From Anaerolineae bacterium (GTDB lineage: Bacteria > Chloroflexota > Anaerolineae > JAADDB01), in contig WFQT01000384.1 in the NCBI GenBank assembly GCA_015486895.1, forward strand, positions 1 to 7,864: a stretch of DNA of 7,864 nt. Direction: 5' to 3'. Shown here one piece after another: positions 1-5,740 of this stretch. The position numbers and the translations under genes were made by a program. Numbering within the stretch: position 1 is the stretch's first letter; every line of letters begins with the position of its first letter. The notes below the pieces were generated by a model. That model was not told where the DNA came from. It saw only the letters and a program-made list of their open reading frames with translations, and made no database searches.

Positions 1-187
1 CCTGTATTTGCGACTGGGGATTGAAATAGCCCCGGCCCAGGAAAGCATTGTCATATCCTCGAACGACAACTGTCTCTCCCGGCGTCGCATATTTCACATG
101 GTCAATAGCGCCGGAGAAAACCCAAGGATGCCGTTGACGCAACGGCTTTTCTCGCCCTCGCTTGATCCAAACCGTCCCTTCGCTCAC
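1..187 (-). CDS. RlmI-like class I SAM-dependent rRNA methyltransferase, N-terminal part (runs off left edge)
   Basis: The reverse strand from a GTG at 187-185 reads 62 uninterrupted codons to the window edge. The translation contains KRGREKPLRQRHPWVFSGAI (residues 9-28), then PGETVVVRGYDNAFLGRGYF (36-55) and NPQSQI. This is the typical opening of the RlmI/YccW family, with an N-terminal PUA-like RNA-binding domain preceding a Rossmann methyltransferase domain that methylates cytosine C5 in 23S rRNA. The methyltransferase domain lies outside the window, so the exact target is not shown. GTG is chosen because a GAGG ribosome-binding site sits 5 nt upstream, and the frame above it has no ATG or GTG before an in-frame TGA at about 230. 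It follows the NYN operon on the same strand, but a putative terminator lies between them. Family assignment is confident; a close paralogue with another target is possible. Confidence 0.85.
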   Translation of the reverse strand, partial: MSEGTVWIKRGREKPLRQRHPWVFSGAIDHVKYATPGETVVVRGYDNAFLGRGYFNPQSQIQ

Positions 188-192
188 ACCGA

Positions 193-196
193 CCTC
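193..196 (-). promoter_or_regulatory. Ribosome-binding site GAGG of the RlmI-like gene
   Basis: GAGG on the minus strand lies 5 nt upstream of the GTG start codon. It decides the start of this gene, since no ATG is available in frame upstream. Confidence 0.55.
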
Positions 197-234
197 ATGT
201 ACCCGACCTGAAATCGCAACAGGAGGATGTCATG

Positions 235-268
235 AAATAAAACCTGTGGCCTCACGTTGGGCCAACAT
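235..268 (-). terminator. Putative intrinsic terminator after the NYN gene
   Basis: On the minus strand, starting 14 nt after the NYN stop codon, a stem TGGCC/GGCCA (264-260 with 251-247) encloses an 8-nt loop. It is extended by two further pairs across a one-base bulge (positions 267-266 with 246-245). The stem is followed by GG and then TTTTATTT. A short stem with a T-rich tail directly after the last gene of an operon fits a Rho-independent terminator, although the stem is weak and the tail is interrupted by two G residues and one A. Confidence 0.45.
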
Positions 269-281
269 GTCGTTCCGGTCA

Positions 282-1121
282 TTACTTGTTGTTCCCTTTG
301 CTCTTACCACTGCCCCCCCGGGGAGGGTTCCAGCCGCCAAAACCCATGACCACGTACGTCCCGCCCGCTTTCTGATCACGGGTAATTTCCAGAATACCAA
401 AACGTTTGGCGTCCTCTAACATCTCGCCGAAAGAAGAATAGCCATAGCTACCCTCATTGAAGGAAGGTTGCTTCCTCTTCATGGTGTCCTTGACCATGGA
501 AGAGTAAATGATCTCTTTATTCTCCCGGATAAGTGCCTGCACCGTGGAGACCAACAATTGGAAAGCTGGGACTTTGTTGGCGGGGACCCGATCCAGCGTC
601 GGGGGGCGCCTACCCTCTGAGACTAAATCATCGTAATAAATGAACTCATCACAATTATTTACCAGCAAATCAGAGGTAGAACGTCGGATACCAATCCCGA
701 TAACCGATTTGTTGTTCTCCCGCAATTTAGACACTAATGGTGAAAAATCGGAATCTCCGGAGACAATGACAAACGTGTCTAAATGTTCTTTGGTATAACT
801 TAAATCCATCGCATCTACTACCATGCGGATGTCAGCACTGTTCTTGCCGGTCATCTGGCGCTTAGGGATTTCAATAAGTTCAATAGCCGCTTCATGAAAA
901 TCACGTTTATACTCTGGGTAACGCGACCAATCTGCATACGCTTTCTTGACAATGATGTTCCCTTTCTCAAGCAACCGCTCTATAACCAAACGAACATCAA
1001 AGCGTCCCAACTTGGAACCACGAACGCCCATTGCAATGTTGTCAAAGTCGATAAAAAGAGCTAAGTTTTGTTCTTCGTGTTCAATATTGTGCATTAAATT
1101 CTGTACTCCTTCCCAGCTCAT
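282..1121 (-). CDS. NYN domain (LabA/PIN-like) protein with C-terminal OST-HTH/LOTUS domain
   Basis: The product has 279 residues. The NYN domain (about 18-165) shows the acidic residues expected for a metal-dependent PIN-like ribonuclease: LFIDFDNIA (D25, D27), NSADIRMVVDAMD (D97, D103) and VSGDSDFSPLV (D123, D125). Residues about 185-262 match the OST-HTH/LOTUS fold, an RNA-binding winged helix: FQLLVSTVQALIRENKEI, then KRKQPSFNEGSYGYSSFGEM and a beta ending GGTYVVMGF. The Gly- and Lys-rich tail (262-279) could also contact nucleic acid. The protein is cytoplasmic and probably processes or degrades RNA; the substrate is unknown. It is the last gene of the four-gene operon, 21 bp after the peptidase stop. 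An alternative start at codon 10 (ATG 1094-1092) has a better Shine-Dalgarno sequence, AAGGAG at 1111-1106, though with 11-nt spacing; the upstream ATG has only a poor purine run. The domain call is firm, the start uncertain. Confidence 0.9.
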   Translation of the reverse strand: MSWEGVQNLMHNIEHEEQNLALFIDFDNIAMGVRGSKLGRFDVRLVIERLLEKGNIIVKKAYADWSRYPEYKRDFHEAAIELIEIPKRQMTGKNSADIRMVVDAMDLSYTKEHLDTFVIVSGDSDFSPLVSKLRENNKSVIGIGIRRSTSDLLVNNCDEFIYYDDLVSEGRRPPTLDRVPANKVPAFQLLVSTVQALIRENKEIIYSSMVKDTMKRKQPSFNEGSYGYSSFGEMLEDAKRFGILEITRDQKAGGTYVVMGFGGWNPPRGGSGKSKGNNK

Positions 1122-1142
1122 ATCTTTTCGAGCTGTAACTTA

Positions 1143-2471
1143 CTACAAAAACTTTGCTTGTACATTACAAAGTAAATCAGCAAAGCGAGACTCACCATCT
1201 GGAACCGGCCCTAAGACAGCCAAAGAAAGGCGATGACAGTCAAACAGGCGCCGGGCGACCGCCATAACATCGTCAGCAGTAACGGCTTCGATGTGCGCTA
1301 TGATCCCCTCTGGGCATAGCACCTGGTCATGTAGTAACACCTGCTCGCCCCATAAACTCATAACATTCAAGGAATCCTCTAACTGCAATAGAAAATGACC
1401 GCGAACATTGGCTTTGGCATAAGTTAATTCTGCCTGACTGACCGGTTCCTGCCGCAAGTGATCAAGTGCCTGCACCACCAATAAAACAGCATCAGTGACT
1501 TTTTGCGCATCCACGCCGGCATAAACACCAAAAAGGCCACAATCGGAGAAAGACTCGGTGTAGGATTCCACAGAATAAGCTAACGCTGCTTCTTCTCGTA
1601 GGGTCTGAAACAACCGGGAACTCATCCCGGCTCCCAAAATCGTATTCAAAATAGAGAGGGCGAAACGATCAGGGTCATTCCGAGAAAGACCAGGCAACGT
1701 CAAGCAAAAATGTACCTGTTCACTAGGGCGCTGACGTACCCCTAAATGAGGCTGCTCAGGCAATTGTGGCGCTGCCACGAACATCGGCTTTTCCCCATCC
1801 GGCAAGGTCACACCAACTTTTTCTATTTGCGACAGTACTTCTCCTGGGGGTAGCGGCCCGGCCACGCTAAACAATACATTGTTCAGGCGATAATGTCGTC
1901 GCCTGAAGGACAAAAGGAGATCCCGACTCAATGCCCGCACGCTCTCCTCACTGCCCATGACCTCTCGACCAAGGGGGTGTCCCGGCCACAAGAGCTTATT
2001 GGCCAGCACGAAAACGTAATCATCGGGGTCATCCAATGTCATCGTCAGTTCTTCCAGGATAACATTACGCTCTCGCTCAATGTCATCTGGAGCGAACCGA
2101 GAACCAGTGAGCACGTCGGCCAACAGGTCCAACACCTGGATGAAATTCGGCGCCGGGGCTTTGACCCAGAGAAGGGTATACTCTCGCCCTGTGTTGGCGT
2201 TAAACGAACCGCCATAGCCCTCTACAGAGCGAGCCACGTCCAGCGGTGTGGGGCGTCGCTGCGTGCCTTTGAAAAGCATATGCTCAATAAAGTGAGAGGC
2301 CCCGGCTTCCTTTTCGCTCTCATAACGAGAGCCTACACCAACATAGAGGCCAACACTTACCGCTTGGGTATGGGGAAGTTGAGCAGTAACTACCCGCAAG
2401 CCATTCGCCGTAAACAAGAGAGACATTTCCCCAGCTAACGGCAATCGTTTCTGTGTTGCTGACTGCATCAT
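1143..2471 (-). CDS. M16 family zinc peptidase (mitochondrial processing peptidase-like)
   Basis: The product has 442 residues, the usual length of single-unit M16B peptidases, which dimerise into a closed chamber and cleave peptides. The inverted zinc motif H-F-I-E-H is at residues 60-64 (ligands H60 and H64, catalytic E63). The third ligand is one of E140/E141 in ERNVILEEL, at the normal distance of about 76 residues. The C-terminal half has the substrate-contacting R/Y signature in MSSRLFQTLREEAALAYSV (R286, Y299). No signal peptide or membrane segment is visible, so it should be cytoplasmic unless it is exported another way. The gene starts 8 bp after the TPR lipoprotein stop. Two ATG codons are adjacent (2471 and 2468), and GGGAAG lies 11 or 14 nt upstream, inside the previous gene. 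All key residues are present, so it should be active. The physiological substrate cannot be told from sequence. Confidence 0.93.
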   Translation of the reverse strand: MMQSATQKRLPLAGEMSLLFTANGLRVVTAQLPHTQAVSVGLYVGVGSRYESEKEAGASHFIEHMLFKGTQRRPTPLDVARSVEGYGGSFNANTGREYTLLWVKAPAPNFIQVLDLLADVLTGSRFAPDDIERERNVILEELTMTLDDPDDYVFVLANKLLWPGHPLGREVMGSEESVRALSRDLLLSFRRRHYRLNNVLFSVAGPLPPGEVLSQIEKVGVTLPDGEKPMFVAAPQLPEQPHLGVRQRPSEQVHFCLTLPGLSRNDPDRFALSILNTILGAGMSSRLFQTLREEAALAYSVESYTESFSDCGLFGVYAGVDAQKVTDAVLLVVQALDHLRQEPVSQAELTYAKANVRGHFLLQLEDSLNVMSLWGEQVLLHDQVLCPEGIIAHIEAVTADDVMAVARRLFDCHRLSLAVLGPVPDGESRFADLLCNVQAKFL

Positions 2472-2479
2472 GAAAACAA

Positions 2480-3076
2480 TTACTTCCCGCGCAATTCCTG
2501 CAACTGCTTCTTCGCCTCATTTACAGCCTGAGGATCCTGCCCCGGCCCAACCTGCAAAAAATGCTCAAAGGCGGCAATGGCAGCACCTTTCTTTCCCTGA
2601 AGCTTGTACAGCGCTCCTAAGCCATAATAAACTTCCGGCAACTTGGAATCCAAAGCGTTGGCTTTCTGTAAATAAGACTCTGCTTGCTCCAATTGCCCTG
2701 ACTGCAAATAAGTAATACCCAACAAGTAATGAGCTATGGCGTCTTTAGGAGCTAATTCTACGGCCTTGCGCAATGTTTGCTCTGCCGAGGTCAAATCCCC
2801 CTGGCGGTAGTAAGCGACGCCCAAGTTAGTGTAAGCATCACTATAGTCCTCTTTCAGGTTAATAGCTGCCTTGTAGGCAACGACGGCATTGCCTAAATCC
2901 CCTGCTTGCATCAAGTCATTGCCCCGCAGAAACCACTCTCGCGCCGTAGCCGGAGTTGGCGAGGAGACAGGTGCCGGTGTCGACAGCGCCACCGTCTGCT
3001 CTCCAGCACAGCCCCACAACGGCAATGCCAGGGTCATAACCAACAAGAAGAACAGGCTATGTTTCATTTTCGTCAT
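2480..3076 (-). CDS. TPR-repeat lipoprotein
   Basis: The product has 198 residues. A basic start (MTKMK) and hydrophobic segment end in a lipobox, LPLWGC, with the lipidated cysteine at C23. A short Pro/Thr/Ser linker (30-44) leads into about four tetratricopeptide repeats (roughly 46-79, 80-113, 114-147 and 148-181), recognisable by phrases such as AYTNLGVAYYRQGDLTSAEQ and AHYLLGITYLQSGQLEQAES. TPR proteins are protein-interaction scaffolds. This one should be anchored outside the cytoplasmic membrane; no enzymatic domain is present. Its ATG overlaps the stop of the MBL gene by 4 bp (ATGA), and AAAGGA lies 6 nt upstream, which supports the first ATG over the second at codon 4 and suggests translational coupling. 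Its partner is unknown; the neighbouring peptidase is only a guess. Confidence 0.9.
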   Translation of the reverse strand: MTKMKHSLFFLLVMTLALPLWGCAGEQTVALSTPAPVSSPTPATAREWFLRGNDLMQAGDLGNAVVAYKAAINLKEDYSDAYTNLGVAYYRQGDLTSAEQTLRKAVELAPKDAIAHYLLGITYLQSGQLEQAESYLQKANALDSKLPEVYYGLGALYKLQGKKGAAIAAFEHFLQVGPGQDPQAVNEAKKQLQELRGK

Positions 3077-3735
3077 TGCTCATCCTTTGAAGTCACCGCT
3101 ACTTTAGGCCTTAGGAGCACAACATTGGTCTCACTGGGCAGGGAAGACGCGGTGACTTTCAACTCTTCCACTTTCTCAGCGTGGCCAGCACCCACTTCAG
3201 ATAGGAAATAATCCACCGGGTCCAGGTCTATAGTCAAGCCCGGCAAGTGATAGTGCATCGGCACAACCAAACGCGGTTCCAGGAACGTGATCATCTCCAC
3301 AGCGCTGCTGGCATCCAGAGTCATTTTCCCTCCTACCGGCAAGAGTAGAACGTCCACATTACCAATACTCTCCAGAGCGTCTTGGCTGGGGATTTCGCCA
3401 ATGTCCCCTAAGTGCAACACAGAAATATTGTTGAAAAGGAAATGAAAAATCGTGTTGGGCCCGCCGCTCTTACCGCCTTTGTGCCAGGTACGGATAGCGG
3501 TAATGAAGACATTGTGAACTTCATACTCCCCCGGGCCATCGAATATCAACGGCTTGCCTCGCACCGCTTTCACGTAATCGTGCCCCGGCATGTGATGGCT
3601 AACGGTGACAACATCCGCCGACAGCCGTGACAAAGTGAAGCCAATCTCGGGACTGTATGGGTCTGTTACCACAGCCAAATTCCGTTCCCGAAGGCGAAAG
3701 CAAGCATGTCCATACCACACAATATTAATTGCCAT
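3073..3735 (-). CDS. Metallo-beta-lactamase-fold metal-dependent hydrolase (COG2220/UlaG-like), variant metal motif
   Basis: The product has 220 residues from the ATG at 3735. Visible elements are INIVWYGHACFRL (H10), VVTDPYS (D24), VVTVSHHMPGHDY (H47, H48, H52), FDGPGEYEV (about 66-73), VLHLGDIG (D111) and VVPMHYH (H161, H163). This is the order seen in small COG2220 MBL-fold hydrolases. The canonical HxHxDH motif is altered here: the second His is Met49 and the Asp is Gly51, so one metal site may be weakened or empty. I recall similar H-x-x-P-G-H versions in Chloroflexota, so this may be a subfamily trait and not decay. The frame is open upstream to 3870, but GAGG lies 6 nt before the ATG at 3735 and a promoter lies at 3772-3800, which supports the shorter start. 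It is the first gene of the operon and overlaps the TPR gene by 4 bp. The substrate is unknown. Confidence 0.88.
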   Translation of the reverse strand: MAINIVWYGHACFRLRERNLAVVTDPYSPEIGFTLSRLSADVVTVSHHMPGHDYVKAVRGKPLIFDGPGEYEVHNVFITAIRTWHKGGKSGGPNTIFHFLFNNISVLHLGDIGEIPSQDALESIGNVDVLLLPVGGKMTLDASSAVEMITFLEPRLVVPMHYHLPGLTIDLDPVDYFLSEVGAGHAEKVEELKVTASSLPSETNVVLLRPKVAVTSKDEQ

Positions 3736-3741
3736 AGCATT

Positions 3742-3745
3742 CCTC
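3742..3745 (-). promoter_or_regulatory. Ribosome-binding site GAGG deciding the MBL start
   Basis: GAGG on the minus strand lies 6 nt before the ATG at 3735. An in-frame ATG four codons upstream has only AGG directly against it, so this site favours the 220-residue product. Confidence 0.6.
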
Positions 3746-3771
3746 ATCCTTAACAAAGGTAATGTAAAAAA

Positions 3772-3800
3772 ATTATACCTGAAGGGCATCATTTGAGCAA
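3772..3800 (-). promoter_or_regulatory. Sigma70-like promoter of the MBL-TPR-M16-NYN operon
   Basis: On the minus strand a perfect -10 TATAAT (3777-3772) is preceded at 17 bp by TTGCTC (3800-3795), a weak -35 with 3 of 6 consensus matches. The predicted transcription start is about 30 nt before the MBL ATG at 3735. The position, downstream of the in-frame ATG at 3870, argues against the longer MBL reading. Confidence 0.6.
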
Positions 3801-3884
3801 TTAGATTAGCGGGCTCTCTGCGAAAAGGGGCTTGTGCCAACCCAACGCCTCCCCGCCCAGCATAAGGCATCTACTCCGAAAATA

Positions 3885-3908
3885 GAGAGCGAGGGAGCAA
3901 GGGAGCGG
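3885..3908 (+). repeat. Three imperfect 8-bp tandem units (GRGAGCRR)
   Basis: The units read GAGAGCGA, GGGAGCAA and GGGAGCGG in direct succession, and the purine bias continues on both sides. It is short and imperfect, so it is a low-complexity repeat of unknown role and not an array. Confidence 0.5.
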
Positions 3909-4042
3909 GAGAAGCTGAAAAAAGGGAAAAAGGCGCACGGAAAATACGGAACACGGGAAAAAGCAAATAGAGCTTACGCAGGTAATATTAGCAATAGTAG
4001 ATAGGGTCAGGAGATGGTGCCTGGGACGTAGACAGCGGAAGC

Positions 4043-4474
4043 TCAACACTCCCTCTGCAGTTGTCGAGCGAAACGCAAAGCCAAATCGCGCCAGGGTTGG
4101 AGCGACGTTAGCTCAAACAGGGTATACTTTTCTCCCGGAACCGCTTTCAGCAAGCCATGCAACGATAGATCCAGTAAGTGCGCCTCAGCAATAGATTCAT
4201 CCACCATGAATTGTGCCGACAGTTCCTTGGCACTCATAGGGCGGTGAATATTTTCTATCACATAAGTGGTGAGCGCCGCATTCGGTAGTTGGCGCAGAAA
4301 ATGTGTAATGAAGCCCAACAGCTCCATATCCACTTTATAACTGCCATCTGCTTGGAGGACACGCGCAACCTTGCGCAGCTCCCCAACATCCACGACCATC
4401 CCCCTGTTCATAATAAGAATATACTCCGTTCTCCACAGGAGAGTAATGTCACCAGCCTCATTTAATGTCGTCAT
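4043..4474 (-). CDS. Hypothetical small protein with a winged-helix-like C-terminal region
   Basis: I do not recognise this family. From the ATG at 4474 the product has 143 residues with no signal peptide or membrane segment. Residues about 52-78 are predicted helical (ELLGFITHFLRQ, then TTYVIENI). They are followed by MSAKELSAQFMVDESIAEAH and LLDLSLHGLLKAVPGEKYTLF (80-120), which resembles a helix-turn-helix with a wing: helix, recognition-like helix, then a short beta hairpin. A DNA- or protein-binding winged helix is plausible, but the N-terminus (1-50) is unassigned. The frame is open up to 4549, but a good promoter at 4493-4520 would place the transcript start near 4486, so the longer form is unlikely. 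No clear Shine-Dalgarno precedes 4474, and starts at 4411 or 4399 are alternatives. It is divergent from the epimerase gene and might control it or itself. Confidence 0.6.
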   Translation of the reverse strand: MTTLNEAGDITLLWRTEYILIMNRGMVVDVGELRKVARVLQADGSYKVDMELLGFITHFLRQLPNAALTTYVIENIHRPMSAKELSAQFMVDESIAEAHLLDLSLHGLLKAVPGEKYTLFELTSLQPWRDLALRFARQLQREC

Positions 4475-4492
4475 CACTACATCTACACTTCT

Positions 4493-4520
4493 ACTATAGT
4501 CATAACGCCGCTGATGACAA
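4493..4520 (-). promoter_or_regulatory. Sigma70-like promoter of the winged-helix-like gene
   Basis: On the minus strand TTGTCA (4520-4515, 5 of 6 matches to TTGACA) and TATAGT (4498-4493, 5 of 6 to TATAAT) are separated by 16 bp. The predicted start lies about 12 nt before the ATG at 4474, giving a short leader. The position excludes the upstream in-frame ATG at 4549 unless a further promoter exists. Confidence 0.6.
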
Positions 4521-4630
4521 TGGTACTTAAGCATAATCCACAAGATCACAGAGGGCCGCTACGCATATACTTTAGTCCCCTGGTACCAATTTCCATTCCT
4601 TTACCCGCGTCACAAAAGCTCATTACGGTC

Positions 4631-4678
4631 GAGCCAAAGGTCCAACAACGATAGAAACGGCAGGAAAACATTTGGCTC
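4631..4678. promoter_or_regulatory. 8-bp inverted repeat overlapping the epimerase -35 box (possible operator)
   Basis: GAGCCAAA at 4631-4638 and TTTGGCTC at 4671-4678 are perfect inverted copies, 40 bp apart start to start (about four helical turns). The right arm covers the -35 hexamer at 4672-4677. This arrangement would suit a repressor binding two sites with looping, or chance. An 8-bp palindrome TGGTACCA (4581-4588) lies further upstream. No known consensus was matched. Confidence 0.4.
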
Positions 4679-4701
4679 TTACTGTCCAGGCATCTTATAA
4701 T
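4672..4701 (+). promoter_or_regulatory. Sigma70-like promoter of the epimerase gene
   Basis: A perfect -10 TATAAT (4696-4701) follows TTGGCT (4672-4677, 4 of 6 -35 matches) with an 18-bp spacer. The transcript would begin near 4708, about 70 nt before the ATG at 4777. This rules against an in-frame TTG at 4672 as the start. Confidence 0.6.
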
Positions 4702-4764
4702 GCTTTAATTGCTTTTTGGTCCCTGAATATACAACTGCGAGACCAGCCAGTCACTACAAGAGAT

Positions 4765-4768
4765 GGAG
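4765..4768 (+). promoter_or_regulatory. Ribosome-binding site GGAG deciding the epimerase start
   Basis: GGAG lies 8 nt before the ATG at 4777, the codon at which the Rossmann domain begins (MRYLITGGAGFIG). It supports the 307-residue product. Confidence 0.65.
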
Positions 4769-4776
4769 AATATTGC

Positions 4777-5700
4777 ATGCGCTATCTGATTACTGGCGGT
4801 GCAGGCTTTATCGGCAGTCACTTAGCAAACACTTTGGTTCGCCGAGGGCACGCCGTCAGGATATTAGACGATCTCAGTTCAGGAGAGCGGGAGCATTTAG
4901 ACGCTGCCGTCAGCTTTCACCGGGGAGATGTTCGTGACTTACCGAAAATCTGGAGCTTGCTCCAGAACGTAGACTGCGTCTTCCACTTAGCGGCCCGGGT
5001 TTCCGTCTCCGAGTCTATCCTCTTCCCTCGGGACTACAACGATGTAAACGTTGGAGGAACGGTAAGCCTCATGGAAGCCATGCGTGTCATTGGCGTCAAG
5101 CGAGTGGTGCTGGCCTCATCGGCAACCATCTATGGAGAACAGCCCCGCCAGCCAGTACATGAAGAGATGACCCCCAACCCGCTGGCACCTTACGCCGTCA
5201 GCAAAATTGCTGCCGAGCATTACCTCTTCACTTTAGGGCGACTCTACGGCATTGAAACTGTAGCGCTACGTATTTTCAATGCTTACGGTCCGGGACAAAC
5301 AATTAGCCCTTCCCACCCGCCGGTTATTCCCCACTTCTTGCACCAGATTCTCGGCCAAGGCTCCGTTGTCATCCACGGAGATGGTAATCAAACCCGAGAT
5401 TTCGTCTATGTTGATGACGTAGTTGAAGCCCTCATCACAGCTAGCAATGCCAAGTGGGTGAACCGACAAATTATTAATATCGGTTCCGGGGAAGAGACCA
5501 GCATCAACAAGTTAGTTGAAGTCATGGAAACCATTATCGGCAAAAAGGCAAACGTACTTTATAACGATCAGCAAAGCGGAGGTATTCCCCGCCTTGTAGC
5601 AGATCTCGGCAGGGCACGGCGGTTACTGGGCTATCTGCCCAAAACAACCTTGGTAGAGGGTATCAGAGAGACTACGACGGGAACTCCAAGGTTTCGGTAA
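4777..5700 (+). CDS. NAD-dependent epimerase/dehydratase (extended SDR, UDP-glucose 4-epimerase-like)
   Basis: The product has 307 residues, normal for a GalE/WcaG-like extended SDR. The Rossmann motif TGGAGFIGSH is at 6-15, and D31/D32 follow the second strand and should bind the adenosine ribose of NAD. The HLAARVSV motif is at 70-77. The active-site serine lies in ASSATIYGE (S115), and the catalytic Y139 and K143 form YAVSK. The C-terminal substrate-binding part has LRIFNAYGPGQ (164-174), IHGDGNQTRDFVYVDDVVEA (199-218) and INIGSGEETS (233-242). The enzyme is cytoplasmic and should interconvert or modify a nucleotide-sugar for surface polysaccharide or galactose metabolism. The exact sugar cannot be read from the sequence, so no gene symbol is given. 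It stands alone on the plus strand, divergent from the winged-helix-like gene and ending immediately before a hairpin. Confidence 0.93.
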   Translation: MRYLITGGAGFIGSHLANTLVRRGHAVRILDDLSSGEREHLDAAVSFHRGDVRDLPKIWSLLQNVDCVFHLAARVSVSESILFPRDYNDVNVGGTVSLMEAMRVIGVKRVVLASSATIYGEQPRQPVHEEMTPNPLAPYAVSKIAAEHYLFTLGRLYGIETVALRIFNAYGPGQTISPSHPPVIPHFLHQILGQGSVVIHGDGNQTRDFVYVDDVVEALITASNAKWVNRQIINIGSGEETSINKLVEVMETIIGKKANVLYNDQQSGGIPRLVADLGRARRLLGYLPKTTLVEGIRETTTGTPRFR

Positions 5701-5730
5701 GGGCGAGGTAGTATTTCTGCCTCGCCCTAG
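5698..5730. terminator. Hairpin between the convergent epimerase and DUF3048 genes
   Basis: AGGGCGAGG (5700-5708) pairs with CCTCGCCCT (5720-5728). Two further inner pairs (T5709-G5719, A5710-T5718) give an 11-bp stem and a 7-nt loop. It begins at the last base of the epimerase stop codon and ends 12 bp before the stop of the frame-corrected DUF3048 gene. Neither strand has a T-tract, so it is not a classic intrinsic terminator. It may protect both 3' ends or act as a bidirectional stop. Confidence 0.5.
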
Positions 5731-5740
5731 TCCTGCCTGC

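Larger units (their letters stand above)
3736..4042. other. Intergenic spacer with a purine-rich tract and short tandem repeat
   Basis: This 307-bp gap between two minus-strand genes holds the operon promoter at its left end and no convincing gene. From about 3877 to 3970 the plus strand is strongly purine-rich. Within it is an imperfect 8-bp tandem repeat of form GRGAGCRR (3885-3892, 3893-3900, 3901-3908), followed by short A/G runs. The minus-strand transcript would be pyrimidine-rich and G-poor here, as in Rho-utilisation regions, so it could end transcription of the winged-helix-like gene. No intrinsic terminator hairpin was found. Confidence 0.5.

Noticed and set aside
221..240. Perfect AGGAGG followed 5 nt later by ATG AAA TAA on the plus strand (two-codon minigene).
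   Set aside because: It lies antisense between two minus-strand genes, has no promoter in view, and a two-codon frame cannot be separated from chance.
3736..3870. Longer N-terminus for the MBL protein (45 extra residues).
   Set aside because: The operon promoter and the GAGG site both lie inside this stretch, and the family begins at INIVWYGHACF.
3801..4049. Minus-strand open frame of 82 codons across the purine tract.
   Set aside because: Its composition is that of the low-complexity tract (Phe/Leu/Pro/Ser-rich), with no ribosome-binding site and no domain.
4672..4776. Longer N-terminus for the epimerase starting at TTG 4672.
   Set aside because: The TTG coincides with the -35 box of the predicted promoter, and the Rossmann fold begins at the ATG at 4777.
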